Source: RHKX01 sp963745755
GTDB taxonomy: Bacteria > Actinomycetota > Thermoleophilia > Solirubrobacterales > 70-9
Direction of reading: 5' to 3'
Length of the DNA stretch: 64,000 nt
Assembly: GCA_963745755.1 (NCBI GenBank)
Contig: CAVUYP010000001.1
Coordinates: 2,542,001 to 2,606,000 of the forward strand
Made by a program: the position numbers and the translations under genes. The first letter of the stretch is position 1. Every line of letters starts with the position of its first letter. Positions 1 to 8,307 of this stretch are shown here, one piece after another. The notes below the pieces were generated by a model that ran no database searches, had not been told where the DNA came from, and saw only the letters and a program-made list of their open reading frames with translations.

Positions 1-117
1 AGGGTCGACCCGGTCAAAGATCTCCATCGCTGCCACCGCAGCGAGTGACGCGACGATTAGTGTGACGCCGAGGACGAGCCAGGCGTGGATGTATGTGAGT
101 CTCGCCAGGGCACCCAT
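1..117 (-). CDS. Partial membrane protein, N-terminus only (possibly MMPL/RND type)
   Basis: Only the first 39 residues are in the window; the gene runs off the left edge. It starts at ATG (117) after a G-rich purine stretch that could serve as ribosome binding site. The peptide has a short basic start (MGALARLTYIHAW) followed by one hydrophobic helix at about residues 12-30 and then an acidic segment (MEIFDRVDP). A helix directly followed by FDRxDP resembles the N-terminus of MMPL-type lipid transporters, but 39 residues cannot settle this. Codons such as ACA, CTA and TTT are less GC-biased than in the genes to the right. Confidence 0.45.
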   Translation of the reverse strand, partial: MGALARLTYIHAWLVLGVTLIVASLAAVAAMEIFDRVDP

Positions 118-295
118 TTGCGACCTGGGCCCCCCTGGGCCCTCCCGGAACCATATGGGCAGGATCCGCTGGTTTCGTGGTGGCCGCCCTCAACCTGGAA
201 GCCCGCTTCGGCTGGGCCGGCTGCAAAGTAGGCAGCGTGACTTCCCACTTCATGCGGTGCTAGGCTGCTGCCGCGGTCGGCCGACCGCTTCACGC

Positions 296-1079
296 ATGGC
301 CTACGAGCAGCTTCTCTACGACGTAACCGGCGGGGTCGCCACCGTGACCCTGAACCGGCCCGAGCAGCGCAACGCGCTGTCGGAGCGGACGCTCGCCGAA
401 CTCGTCGACGCTATGCGACCGGGTCCGCGACGACGACGCGGTCCGCGTCGTCGTCCTGACCGGGGCCGGCGAGAAGGTCTTCTGTGCCGGTGCCGACCTC
501 GGCGGGTTCGCGGCCGACGCGCCGCTCGTCGATAAGCACTTCTCCTCCGACCGGTTCCTCGAGTTCTTCCGGCTGATGCCGCGGCTCGGCAAGCCGTCGC
601 TGTGCGCCGCCAACGGTCACGTGCTCGCCGGCGGCATGGGGCTGGCCCTGTCCTGCGATCTCGTCATCGCCAAGGAGGGCATCAGCTTCGGCACGCCGGA
701 GATCAACGTCGGCGCCTTTCCCTACATGATCATGGCGATCATCTACCGCAACGTCCCGCGCAAGCGGGTCAACGAGATGATGCTGCTCGGCGAACGGATC
801 GACGCCGAGGCGGCGGTTGAGTACGGGCTCGCCAACAAGGTCGTGCCGGCCGCCGACTTCGAGGCCGCCGTCGCCGACTGGGCGCAACGACTCGCCGCGA
901 AGAGCCCGGTGCTGATGAGGCTCGGCCACGACGCCATGTACCGCCAGCAGGACATGGCCCTCGACGACGCTCTCGAGTTCCTGCGCAGCCAGCTCTCGCT
1001 GACGTTCACGACCGAGGACATCCAGGAGGGCGTCAAGGCGTTCTTCGAGAAGCGCGACCCGGAGTGGAGGGGGCGGTAG
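296..1079 (+). CDS. Enoyl-CoA hydratase/isomerase (crotonase), frameshifted
   Basis: Crotonase-fold enzyme, expected to hydrate or isomerise an enoyl-CoA in beta-oxidation or a related acyl-CoA pathway in the cytoplasm. ATG 296 opens MAYEQLLYDVTGG; the oxyanion-hole segment FCAGADLGGF and the second active-site region GHVLAGGMGLALSCD are both recognisable, and the roughly 260-residue length is normal. Residues 1-40 lie in one frame and the rest in another: near 416-420 (ATGCGACCGGGTC) one surplus base must be removed to restore VDAMRRVRDDDAVRVVVLTG. The downstream keto-acid cleavage gene starts inside the stop (TAGTG), so the two are translationally coupled. The exact substrate is unknown. 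Confidence 0.85.
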
Positions 1080-1960
1080 TGAGCCGCTTCGAGGATCCGG
1101 TGATCATCAGCTGCTCGATCAGCGGCGCGATCGCGAATCGCGATCAATGCCCGGCGATCCCCTATACGCCCGACGAGTACGCGGCCGAGGCGCGGCGAGC
1201 GGTCGACGAGGGCGCTGCGCAGATCCACATCCACGCCCGCACTCCCGACGGCACTCCCTCCTACGAGATCGAGGACTTCGCGGCGATCACCGCGGCGATC
1301 CGCGCCGAGGTCGGCGACGTGATCGTCAACTACTCGACCGGCGCCATCGGGGTCCCGCTCGAGCAGCGGATCGCCTACCTGCGCGAGCTGAAGCCGGACG
1401 TGGCGGCGCTGAACATGTCGTCGATGAACTACGCGAAGTACTCGCGGCGCCGCGGCGACTTCGTCTTCAAGGCGGTCTTCGAGAACAGCTTCGACACGAT
1501 CATCGAGCTGATCGAGGCGATGAAGGAGAGCGGCATCCAGCCCGAGCACGAGTGCTTCGACGCCGGCCACGTCGCCAACCTCGACCCGCTCGTCCACATG
1601 GGTCTGCTCGCGGCGCCGTTGCAGATATCGCTGGTGATGGGGGTGACCGGCGGGATCCGGCCGACGCCCCGCAACGTCACCCTGATGTCCGACCAGATCC
1701 CCGGCGGGCCCGAGGGTCCGAACAACTGGCAGGTGATCGGCGTCTCACGCGACCAGTGGAAGCTGCTGGCGAGCGCGCTGGTGCTCGGCGGCAACGTCCG
1801 CGCCGGTCTCGAGGACAACCTCTATCTGCCGGATGGAGAGATGGCCCGCTCGAACGGCGACCTGATCGCCAAGGCGCGGCAGATGGCGGAGGATGTCGGC
1901 CGCCGCGCCGCCAGCGTCGCCGAGGCGCGGCGGTTGCTCGGACTCGACGCCGGGGGATGA
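1079..1960 (+). CDS. Beta-keto acid cleavage enzyme (BKACE, DUF849)
   Basis: DUF849/BKACE enzymes condense a beta-keto acid with acetyl-CoA, giving acetoacetate and a CoA ester; 3-keto-5-aminohexanoate cleavage enzyme (Kce) is the type member. The TIM-barrel protein of 293 residues shows family hallmarks: the N-terminal ISCSISGA strand, the zinc-binding HIHART motif near residue 48, the NYSTGA segment and a late GGNVRAGLEDN motif. GTG 1079 overlaps the preceding stop and has a GGAGTGGAGGGG ribosome binding site; a GTG at 1064 is less likely. The position between a crotonase and an OsmC protein suggests amino-acid or short-chain acyl degradation; the substrate cannot be read from sequence. Confidence 0.9.
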   Translation: MSRFEDPVIISCSISGAIANRDQCPAIPYTPDEYAAEARRAVDEGAAQIHIHARTPDGTPSYEIEDFAAITAAIRAEVGDVIVNYSTGAIGVPLEQRIAYLRELKPDVAALNMSSMNYAKYSRRRGDFVFKAVFENSFDTIIELIEAMKESGIQPEHECFDAGHVANLDPLVHMGLLAAPLQISLVMGVTGGIRPTPRNVTLMSDQIPGGPEGPNNWQVIGVSRDQWKLLASALVLGGNVRAGLEDNLYLPDGEMARSNGDLIAKARQMAEDVGRRAASVAEARRLLGLDAGG

Positions 1961-1962
1961 GC

Positions 1963-2392
1963 ATGGGCTCCGGTTCGGCGCTCCGAGCGGACCGAGCACC
2001 GCGCCCGGGTCGTCTGGGAGGGGGCGAGGGCGGACCTGCGGGCGCATCGGATCGAGCTCGGCGGCGAGACCCTGCGCGGCTCGACGATGCCGGAGAACGG
2101 CGGCGACCCCGATCGCGCCGATCCCGAGCAGCTCTTCGTCGGTGCGCTCTCGGCCTGCCACATGCTCTGGTTCATCGCCCTCGCCCGCGGCCGGCGACTG
2201 CGGGTCACCGACTACGCCGACGCCGCCGAGGGCACCCTCGAGCACGGCCGGATCACCCGCGTCGTCCTCCGCCCCGAGGTCGGGTTCGAGCAGGATCCGG
2301 GAGTCGCGGCGCGCGCCGAGCTCCATCGCGAGGCTCACCGGCGCTGCTACCTCGCCGCCTCGGTCAACTTCCCCGTCGAGGTCGCCGGGTGA
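1963..2392 (+). CDS. OsmC/Ohr family peroxiredoxin, frameshifted near the start
   Basis: OsmC-family thiol peroxidase reducing organic hydroperoxides. Both redox-active cysteine contexts are visible: SACHMLWF near the middle and HRRCYLAASVNFPV close to the C-terminus. The conserved body (EHRARVVWEG onward) is open from about 1985 in frame 2, but that frame has no start codon after the upstream stop at 1960. ATG codons exist at 1957 and 1963 in frame 1, so one inserted base between about 1965 and 1985 is inferred. Its stop overlaps the next gene's GTG start (GTGA). Full length would be about 142 residues, normal for OsmC. Confidence 0.8.
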
Positions 2393-3120
2393 GCGCCGCC
2401 GACGTCGAGCCGGACGGGACCGAGCCGACGCTGAAGATCAGCGAGCTCGCCGAGGCCGCCGGGGTGCCGGTCGCCACGGTTCGCCACTACCTTCGCGAGG
2501 GGCTGTTGCCGGAGGGGCGGAAGACGAGCCGCAACATGGCCTACTACCCGGCCGAGATGGTCGACCGGATCCGCCTGATCAAGCTGCTCCAGGAGGAGCG
2601 GTTCATGCCGCTGAAGGTGATCCGCGAGCTGCTCGAACGCCAGGGCGGCGACCCCGAGGCGGTCCGGGCGCTGCTCGCCGAGTCGGACCGCGAGATCGAC
2701 CGGGCGCTCGCCGGCGAGCGCGAGCGGACCTCGGCCTCCGACGTTGCCGAGCGCTTCGCGGTGCCGGTCGAGGTCCTCGACCGGCTGGCGGAGATCGGCA
2801 TCCTCAGCCCGGCCGGGGACGGCTACTCGCCCTCCGACGTGCGGATCGTCGAGGCGATCGCGCGGTTTCGGGCCGGCGGCTACGACGAGCGGATCGGCTT
2901 CACCGTCTACGACGCGGCTCGCTTCCTCGAGCCGCTCCGGGAGCTGGCCCGCCGCGAGGTCGAACTGCTCTCCGAGAAGCTCGTCGGCCGCTTCGAGCCT
3001 GACCGCGCCGCCGAGCTGATCGAGGCGGGGATCGATCCGCTCGCCGACCTGATCGCGGCGATGAACTCGAAGCTGATCACGACCGAGATCGAGGCTCATC
3101 GGGCGGAGCCGCCGCCGTGA
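2389..3120 (+). CDS. MerR family transcriptional regulator
   Basis: DNA-binding regulator of 243 residues. After a short acidic leader, residues 14-85 form a MerR winged helix-turn-helix (LKISELAEAAGVPVATVRHY, then a basic wing with SRNMAYYP). The C-terminal half is an unassigned helical effector region with a second helix-turn-helix-like stretch (DVAERFAVPVEVLDRLAEIG). No metal-binding cysteine cluster is visible, so a small organic or acyl-CoA ligand is more likely than a metal. GTG 2389 overlaps the OsmC stop, placing it in the BKACE operon, which it plausibly regulates (inference). Confidence 0.85.
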   Translation: MSAADVEPDGTEPTLKISELAEAAGVPVATVRHYLREGLLPEGRKTSRNMAYYPAEMVDRIRLIKLLQEERFMPLKVIRELLERQGGDPEAVRALLAESDREIDRALAGERERTSASDVAERFAVPVEVLDRLAEIGILSPAGDGYSPSDVRIVEAIARFRAGGYDERIGFTVYDAARFLEPLRELARREVELLSEKLVGRFEPDRAAELIEAGIDPLADLIAAMNSKLITTEIEAHRAEPPP

Positions 3121-3515
3121 TCACCCGGCCCGTCGCGCTCACCGGCCTCGCCGGGGCGCTGCTCGCCGTGATCGGCGTCGCCGGGGTGGCCGCGGGCCCG
3201 CCTCCGCATCTCGGTCTCGATCGGATCGACCCCTGGCTGGTCGCCTTCGGCGTCGGGCTCGCGGTCCTCTTCGGCGCCCTCGCGTTCGGCTTCCACGACA
3301 TCGCCTCGCGGCGGACCGAGGACGCCGAGAACCGCTGGGAGCGGGCGCTGGGCATGTGGGGCGCGGTCGCCGCGGTCGCTGCGGTGCTCTTCGCGCTGCT
3401 CGGCCTTGCGGCCGGATTCGATCCGGCGTCGGCGTCGGGGGCGCTGGCGATCGCCGGGCTTTTCGAGTGCCTGCTGATCGTCGCGGCGCTGGTCGCGCTC
3501 GTGCTCGGCAGCTGA
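3117..3515 (+). CDS. Small polytopic membrane protein
   Basis: 132 residues starting at GTG 3117 inside the MerR stop (GTGA overlap). Four hydrophobic helices are visible at about residues 6-26, 43-61, 82-102 and 108-130, with a charged loop (SRRTEDAENRWER) between helices 2 and 3. It is not recognised as a named family. Tight coupling to the MerR gene suggests co-expression with the acyl-CoA operon, perhaps as its last member, since a palindrome and a new operon follow. Confidence 0.6.
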   Translation: MITRPVALTGLAGALLAVIGVAGVAAGPPPHLGLDRIDPWLVAFGVGLAVLFGALAFGFHDIASRRTEDAENRWERALGMWGAVAAVAAVLFALLGLAAGFDPASASGALAIAGLFECLLIVAALVALVLGS

Positions 3516-3552
3516 TTCGCCGGACCCCTGGCGAAGACTTCGTTTTCGGGTA

Positions 3553-3568
3553 GATTGACTGGTCAATC
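3553..3568. promoter_or_regulatory. Perfect 16-bp palindromic operator upstream of nitrilase-tetR
   Basis: GATTGACTGGTCAATC is a perfect inverted repeat (GATTGAC-TG-GTCAATC). It lies 41 bp before the nitrilase start and overlaps a possible -10 element (TAGATT, 3551-3556). Length, symmetry and position fit an operator for a TetR-family dimer, and a TetR gene is the second gene of the downstream operon, so autoregulation is the simplest reading (inference). Confidence 0.65.
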
Positions 3569-3609
3569 AACCGCCGGATCCGGTCCCCGGAGACGGCCGA
3601 GGAGACGGC

Positions 3610-4443
3610 ATGCGCGCCGCAGCGATACAGCTCAACTCAAGCGACGACGTCGCCCGCAACCTCGAGGTTGCGGAGCGATTGCTGCGTGCGGCGGCCGCCG
3701 ACGGCGCCGAGCTGGCGGTGCTGCCCGAGAAGTGGAGCGCGCTCGCTCCCGGCGCGGTGCTGGAGCAGATCGCCGAACCGCTCGACGGCCCGATCGTCAG
3801 CGCCTGCCGGGGTTGGGCCCGTGAGCTCGGGATCGTCCTCGTCGCCGGCAGCGTCAGCGAGCGGATCGCCGATTCGGAGCGGATCGCCAACACCTCGGTC
3901 CTGATCGACTCCGACGGCACGATCGCGGCCACCTACCGGAAGATCCACATGTTCGACGTCGAGGTCGGCGGCGTCACCTACCGCGAGTCCGAGCACGAGC
4001 TCGCCGGCGATGAGATCGTCAGCGCGTCCGCCGCCGGTCTCGGCGTCGGGCTGACCGTCTGCTACGACCTCCGCTTCCCGGAGCTCTACCGGATCCTCGC
4101 CCTCCGCGGCGCCGCGGTGATCACCGTGCCCTCGGCGTTCACCGCCGCGACCGGCCGCGACCACTGGGAGGTTCTGCTCCGCGCCCGGGCGATCGAGGAC
4201 CAGCTGTTCCTGGTCGCCGCCAACCAGTTCGGTGAGGCGGCGCCGCAGTTCAGCTCCTGGGGTCACTCGATGATCGTCGACCCGTGGGGACGAGTGCTCG
4301 ACTGCGTCGCCGACGGCGAGGGCCACGCGATCGCCGACCTCGACATCGGCGAGCTCGACCGCGTCCGCGAGCGACTCCCGTCGCTCGCCAGCCGCCGCCC
4401 CGGGGCCTACGAATGGCCGGTCGAGGTAGGCGATCGTGGCTGA
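3610..4443 (+). CDS. Carbon-nitrogen hydrolase (nitrilase superfamily, Nit/omega-amidase-like)
   Basis: 277-residue amidase of the nitrilase superfamily, hydrolysing a C-N bond of a small amide. The Glu-Lys-Cys catalytic triad is visible: E40 in LAVLPEKW, K111 in YRKIHMFDV and C151 in TVCYDLRFPELY. The RKIHMFDV and CYDLRFPE contexts are those of the Nit1/Nit2 branch, whose members act as omega-amidases or deaminated-glutathione amidases, so such a repair or amide-scavenging role is likely. ATG 3610 follows GAGGAGA at good spacing. The stop overlaps the tetR start by 8 bases. Confidence 0.88.
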   Translation: MRAAAIQLNSSDDVARNLEVAERLLRAAAADGAELAVLPEKWSALAPGAVLEQIAEPLDGPIVSACRGWARELGIVLVAGSVSERIADSERIANTSVLIDSDGTIAATYRKIHMFDVEVGGVTYRESEHELAGDEIVSASAAGLGVGLTVCYDLRFPELYRILALRGAAVITVPSAFTAATGRDHWEVLLRARAIEDQLFLVAANQFGEAAPQFSSWGHSMIVDPWGRVLDCVADGEGHAIADLDIGELDRVRERLPSLASRRPGAYEWPVEVGDRG

Positions 4444-5053
4444 GCAGGTGAAGACCACTCCCGCCGACAAGCGCCGTGCGATCCTCGACGCGGCGATCCG
4501 TGTCTTCGCACGGCAGGGCTATCACTCGACCAGGGTCGCCGACATCGCCGACGAGGCGGGCGTCGCCTACGGCCTCGTCTACCACTACTTCCGCTCCAAG
4601 GAGGCGGTGATGACTGAGCTCTTCACCGAGCGCTGGTCGCTGCTGCTGACCGCCTCCGACGCGCTCTACGAGCAGGACATCCCGGCCCGCGAGAAGCTCG
4701 CCGGCATCGCCCGCTTCATCATCGACTCCTACCGGCACGACCCGGAGCTGATGAAGGTGATCATCATCGAGGTGACCCGGGCGGCGAACTCGTTCGGCGC
4801 CACCCACCTCCCCGAGATCCGGCGCGCCTACGACGTCGTATCGCGGATCGTCGCCGACGGCCAGCGCGAGGGGCTCTACCGCGAGGAGATCGACCCGGAC
4901 TTCGTCGGCATGTGGTTCTACGGGGCGATCGAGCAGCTCCTCTCCGGCTGGGTCTTCGGCCTGATTCCGGCCACCGACGAGGAGTTCGAGCGGGCCTCGG
5001 TGATGGTCGTCGAGACGCTTTGCTGCGGGCTCGAGCGGCGCGACGGGCCCTGA
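4436..5053 (+). CDS. TetR family transcriptional regulator (FadR-like)
   Basis: 205 residues. An N-terminal TetR helix-turn-helix (ILDAAIRVFARQGYHSTRV, then GVAYGLVYHYFRSKEAVM) is followed by an all-helical ligand domain. The YHYFRSKE recognition helix and general layout resemble acyl-CoA-responsive TetR regulators of the FadR/YsiA type. GTG 4436 overlaps the nitrilase gene by 8 bases, so the two are translationally coupled. The palindrome at 3553-3568 is the obvious candidate operator. The ligand is unknown. Confidence 0.85.
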   Translation: MAEQVKTTPADKRRAILDAAIRVFARQGYHSTRVADIADEAGVAYGLVYHYFRSKEAVMTELFTERWSLLLTASDALYEQDIPAREKLAGIARFIIDSYRHDPELMKVIIIEVTRAANSFGATHLPEIRRAYDVVSRIVADGQREGLYREEIDPDFVGMWFYGAIEQLLSGWVFGLIPATDEEFERASVMVVETLCCGLERRDGP

Positions 5054-5114
5054 CCGGTCCCGGTAAGGTCGCCGCTCAGGTTTCGACCGGCGCGACGAGG
5101 GCAGAAAGGCACCG

Positions 5115-5249
5115 ATGGACAACGAGATAACCAAGCGACTCGTCTGGTCCGGCCTGCTGGCCGCGTTCGGGGCGCTTGCAAGCATCGCCGCAGCGCGCGT
5201 CGCCGGGATCGTCTACCGGCGCATCTTCGACGAGGATCCGCCCGACTGA
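5115..5249 (+). CDS. 44-residue small membrane protein
   Basis: Short ORF beginning at ATG 5115 with GAAAGG upstream: MDNEITKRLVWSGLLAAFG, then an Ala-rich helix and the acidic tail FDEDPPD. One membrane span (residues 9-34) is predicted. It lies 4 bases before the holin-X gene, and the N-terminal charge pattern and acidic tail look conserved rather than random. It probably belongs with the following envelope genes; function unknown. Confidence 0.6.
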   Translation: MDNEITKRLVWSGLLAAFGALASIAAARVAGIVYRRIFDEDPPD

Positions 5250-5253
5250 TCCG

Positions 5254-5710
5254 ATGGCCGACCAGCCGACAGACAGCCCCGAGGAGCCGCCCGCTCAGGA
5301 TCAGCCGCCCGCCGGCGAGGAGAGCCGCTCGGTCGGTGAGCTGGTCTTCGACGTCTCCGAGCGGGTCACGATCCTCGTCCGCGAGGAGATCGAGCTCGCC
5401 AAGGCGGAGATCACCGAGAAGCTGACGACGCTCGCCCGCGGCGCCGGCATCGGGGCCGCGGCCGCTGTCTTCCTGCTCGCGGCGCTGCTGATGATCCTCT
5501 TCGCGATCGCCCTGGCTGATCAACGACCTGCTCGGCGTCGAGACCGCCGTCTGGGCCGGCTTCGCGATCGAGGCGCTGATCTGGATCGTCGTCGCCGTGA
5601 TCGCCGCGCTGGTCGCCAAGAAGCTGTTCGGGGACGTCGATTCGCCGACTCCGGACATGGCGATCGAGGAGCTCAAGGAGACGAAGGAAACCCTGGGGAA
5701 GACACCGTGA
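5254..5710 (+). CDS. Phage holin family / holin-X membrane protein (DUF1469), frameshifted
   Basis: Small membrane protein of the actinobacterial holin-X (DUF1469) type; despite the name these are ordinary chromosomal envelope proteins of unclear role. An acidic disordered N-terminus (1-30) leads to SVGELVFDVSERVTILVREE and ELAKAEITEK, then two membrane helices. The frame breaks at a CCC run near 5509-5512: removing one C gives FAIAWLINDLLGVETAVWAG and the rest of helix 2, ending EELKETKETLGKTP. The corrected length is about 151 residues. Its stop overlaps the DUF3618 start. Confidence 0.75.
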
Positions 5711-5941
5711 GCGACGAGCCGGCAACTCCGAGGGCGGCGGCCCCGCGTCCCGGCGCCCCGGGCCGCAGCGCGGCCGAGATCCGCCGCGACATCGATCTCC
5801 AGCAGAAGCAGCTGGCCAGCTCGGTCGTCGCCCTGCGCGGCGCGGGTCAACGAGCTGACCGACTGGCGGGCGCAGATCAGCGAGCACCGCGAGCAGCTCA
5901 TCAAGGGTGCGGCCGTCGCCGGGTTCGTGGTCGGCACGTGA
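5707..5941 (+). CDS. DUF3618 family protein, frameshifted
   Basis: Starts at GTG 5707 overlapping the holin-X stop. After a Pro/Ala leader come SAAEIRRDIDLQQKQLASSV and RVNELTDWRAQISEHREQL, the amphipathic region typical of DUF3618, which usually follows holin-X genes. One inserted G near 5843 must be removed to join the halves. The C-terminal membrane segment (AAVAGFVVG) then stops early at TGA 5939; a further indel there may hide the usual basic tail, since VIVAFRAFRA follows in another frame. Exact end uncertain (5941-5974). Confidence 0.6.
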
Positions 5942-5991
5942 TCGTCGCCTTCCGCGCCTTCCGCGCGCCGCTAGCGAGCCCGGTCGGCTAC

Positions 5992-6867
5992 CTAGAGCAG
6001 TTCGGCGGGGAGCCCGCCGACGCCGAGCAGGCCCGGCCCGGTGTGGGCGCCGATGACCGGCCCGATCTCGGAGACGAACAGCGGCTCCGATCCCATCACC
6101 TCCCGGCAACGCTCGACCAGCCGCTGCGCGTTCTCCGGATCGCTGGATGTGCTGGACGACCCAGGCATCGCGGCCGCTGTCGCTGAGCTCCTGCGCGTAC
6201 TGGACGAGCCGCTCGAAGACGCGGCGCCGCGTCCGCACCCGCTCGACCGGGGTGATCTCGTCCTCGAGCGTCAGGATCGGCTTGATCTGCAGGGCGGAGC
6301 CCATCCAGGCGCGCGCGGCGCCGATCCGCCCGCCCCTTGCGGAGGTACTCGAGGGTGTCGATCGCGAACCACATCTTCAGCTTCTCGCGGGCCTCGCCGA
6401 CTCGCTCGATGATCTTCTCGGGCGGCGCGCCGGCGTCGGCTGCGGCCGACGCGGCGAGGATCAGCATCCCCATCCCGCCGCAGGCGGTGCGGCTGTCGAT
6501 GACGTGGATGCGCTCGCCGCCGCGGCCCTCGTCGATCAGACGCTGCCGCGACTGCAGGGCCGATTCGTAGGTGCCGGAGATACCCGCGGCGAGGTGGATC
6601 GAGACGACCGTCTTGCCGGCGTCGAGCAGTGGCCCGTAGACCTCGATGAAGTCCCCGATCGACGGCTGCGAAGTCGTCGCCCCCTCCTCGCTCGGCACGA
6701 AGGCGCTCGAAGAACGCGGCGTAGTCGCCGATCTCGCGCTCGCGGCGCTGGTCGCCGCCGAGCGAAACGTAGAGGCTGACCCGCTGGATCCCGCGCTCGT
6801 CGAGGACGGCGTCGGGGAGATAGGAGGTCGAGTCGCAGACGATCGCAGTATCCCCTGAGGCGCTCAC
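5992..6867 (-). CDS. DegV family fatty acid-binding protein, three frameshifts
   Basis: DegV/FakB proteins bind a long-chain fatty acid, in characterised cases presenting it to fatty-acid kinase. The N-terminus TAIVCDSTSYLPDAVL is the DegV start motif; later segments HLAAGISGTYESA and DSRTACGGMG are characteristic, and the C-terminus GPVIGAHTGPGLLGV is the family's closing motif. Three single-base insertions, near 6690, 6337 (in a G run) and 6143, must be removed to join the parts; the restored length of about 291 residues is normal. GTG 6867 is chosen as start; GTG 6885 is possible. It is divergent from the epimerase gene. Confidence 0.82.
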
Positions 6868-6930
6868 CGCCGACCGTTGTATCACTTGCCCGGAGACCGC
6901 CGGGCCGCGGCTCCGCCTACCATCCGGGCG

Positions 6931-7995
6931 ATGGCCAAGACCCTGGTCACCGGCGCGACCGGCCTGCTCGGCTCGCACCTCGTGCGCGCGCTCGCCGACC
7001 GCGGCGACGAGCTGCGGCTGCTGATCCGGCGCGACTCCGACACCGCCGCCCTCGAGGGCATCGAGTTCGAGCGCGTCACCGGTGACATCACCGACCGCCG
7101 GGCGGTGCGCCGGGCGGTCGACGGGATCGAGCGGGTCTTCCATCTCGCCGCCAAGAGCTCGCTCGAACCGGACGACTCCGAGCGGACATTCGCGGTCAAC
7201 GTCGGCGGCACCCGGCTGATCGCCGCCGAGGCGCTCGCGGCCGGCGTCGGCCGGTTCGTCCACACCTCCTCGGTCGCCGCGATCGGGCCGGCGCCCGCCC
7301 GCGGCCGGGCCGACGAGAACCAGCCGTTCACGATCGCCCATCTCGGCATCGCCTACGCCAACTCCAAGCACGAGGCGGAGGCGGAGGTGCTGCGGGCCGC
7401 AGCCCAGGGCCTCGACGCGGTCATCGTCAACCCGACGTTCACGCTCGGACCCTCGATCGGCAACACCACCTCGATGTCGATCGAGGTCGTGCGGCGGTTC
7501 CTGCAGCGGCGCATCCCCGCCTACGTCGACGGCGGGCTCAACGTCGTCGACGTCCGCGACGTCGCCGCCGGCGAGCTCCTCGCCGACGAGGCGGGGCGCT
7601 GCGGCGAGCGCTACATCCTCGGCGGCCGCAACTTCACCATCCAGCGCCTGTTCGCCGATCTCTCGCGGATCAGCGGGGTGCCGGTGCCGCCGCTGCGGCT
7701 GCCGCCGCTGCTGGCGGTCGGCGGCGCGCAGCTCTCCGCCAAGCTCGGGCTCGGGCTCGGGCTCAGCGTCGATCAGACCCGCAGCGCGGCGCTCTGGTGG
7801 ACGTACTCCGCCGCCAAGGCGAAGCGCGAGCTCGGATTCTCGCCGCGACCGCACGAGGAGACGCTGGAGGCGACGCTGGAGATGACGGCGGCCCAGCTCG
7901 GCGACGAGGTCGGTACCGACCCGGGCCCGGCCGGCGTGGCGCTCGAGCTCGCCGGCCGGGCGAGCCGGCTGGCGGGACGGCTCGTACCGCGATGA
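6931..7995 (+). CDS. NAD(P)-dependent epimerase/dehydratase (extended SDR)
   Basis: 354-residue extended short-chain dehydrogenase. The N-terminal Rossmann motif VTGATGLLGSHLVRAL binds the dinucleotide; the catalytic serine lies in VHTSSVAAIG and the YxxxK pair in YANSKHEAE. Family members epimerise nucleotide sugars or reduce flavonoid or sterol-type carbonyls; the fold alone does not give the substrate. ATG 6931 (MAKTLVTGATG) is preferred over an upstream start at 6877 because it begins just before the first beta strand. Its stop overlaps the next gene's ATG (ATGA). Confidence 0.85.
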   Translation: MAKTLVTGATGLLGSHLVRALADRGDELRLLIRRDSDTAALEGIEFERVTGDITDRRAVRRAVDGIERVFHLAAKSSLEPDDSERTFAVNVGGTRLIAAEALAAGVGRFVHTSSVAAIGPAPARGRADENQPFTIAHLGIAYANSKHEAEAEVLRAAAQGLDAVIVNPTFTLGPSIGNTTSMSIEVVRRFLQRRIPAYVDGGLNVVDVRDVAAGELLADEAGRCGERYILGGRNFTIQRLFADLSRISGVPVPPLRLPPLLAVGGAQLSAKLGLGLGLSVDQTRSAALWWTYSAAKAKRELGFSPRPHEETLEATLEMTAAQLGDEVGTDPGPAGVALELAGRASRLAGRLVPR

Positions 7996-8275
7996 GCGAC
8001 CCGCGGCCGGGAACGCCCCGACGTCGTTCTCTACCGCTGTCCGACGCCGACCGACCGCCTCTGCCCCTGCGGTTCGGTGGCGCGGACGTTGCGGCGGCTC
8101 GGCAGTCGAGTACCGGACCGAGCGGGTGCCCTACCGGCGCCGCTCCCGCCCCGAGGTGATCGAGCTGACCGGCCAGAACCGGGTGCCGCTGCTGATCGAC
8201 GGCGACGAGGTCGTCCACGATTCGAAGCGGATCCGCGAGTACCTTCGCTGGCGCTACGGCGACGGCGGCGGTTGA
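7992..8275 (+). CDS. Glutaredoxin/GST N-terminal-domain protein, two frameshifts
   Basis: Small thioredoxin-fold protein. After correcting two single-base insertions (near 8010 and at 8104) it reads as about 94 residues: a start VVLYRCP, a CPCG motif in place of the usual CPYC, a central RVPYRRRSRPEVIELTGQ segment, the cis-Pro strand VPLLIDGD and a terminal helix. The layout matches the glutathione S-transferase N-terminal/glutaredoxin fold. ATG 7992 overlaps the epimerase stop. Substrate unknown. The final bases contain the -35 of the next promoter. Confidence 0.68.
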
Positions 8276-8299
8276 CGCCGCCCGACCCTGCTATACAAT
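8272..8299 (+). promoter_or_regulatory. Sigma70-type promoter of the HesB/IscA gene
   Basis: TTGACG (8272-8277) and TACAAT (8294-8299) are separated by 16 bp, each 5 of 6 to consensus. The -10 ends only 8 bases before the ATG at 8308 and no Shine-Dalgarno sequence is present, so transcription should begin at or within two bases of the start codon, giving a leaderless mRNA (inference). Confidence 0.6.
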
Positions 8300-8307
8300 T
8301 TGAAGCC

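Noticed and set aside
5254..5941. Prophage lysis module
   Set aside because: Holin-X/DUF1469 and DUF3618 genes are ordinary actinobacterial chromosomal genes; no phage structural or lysin genes surround them.
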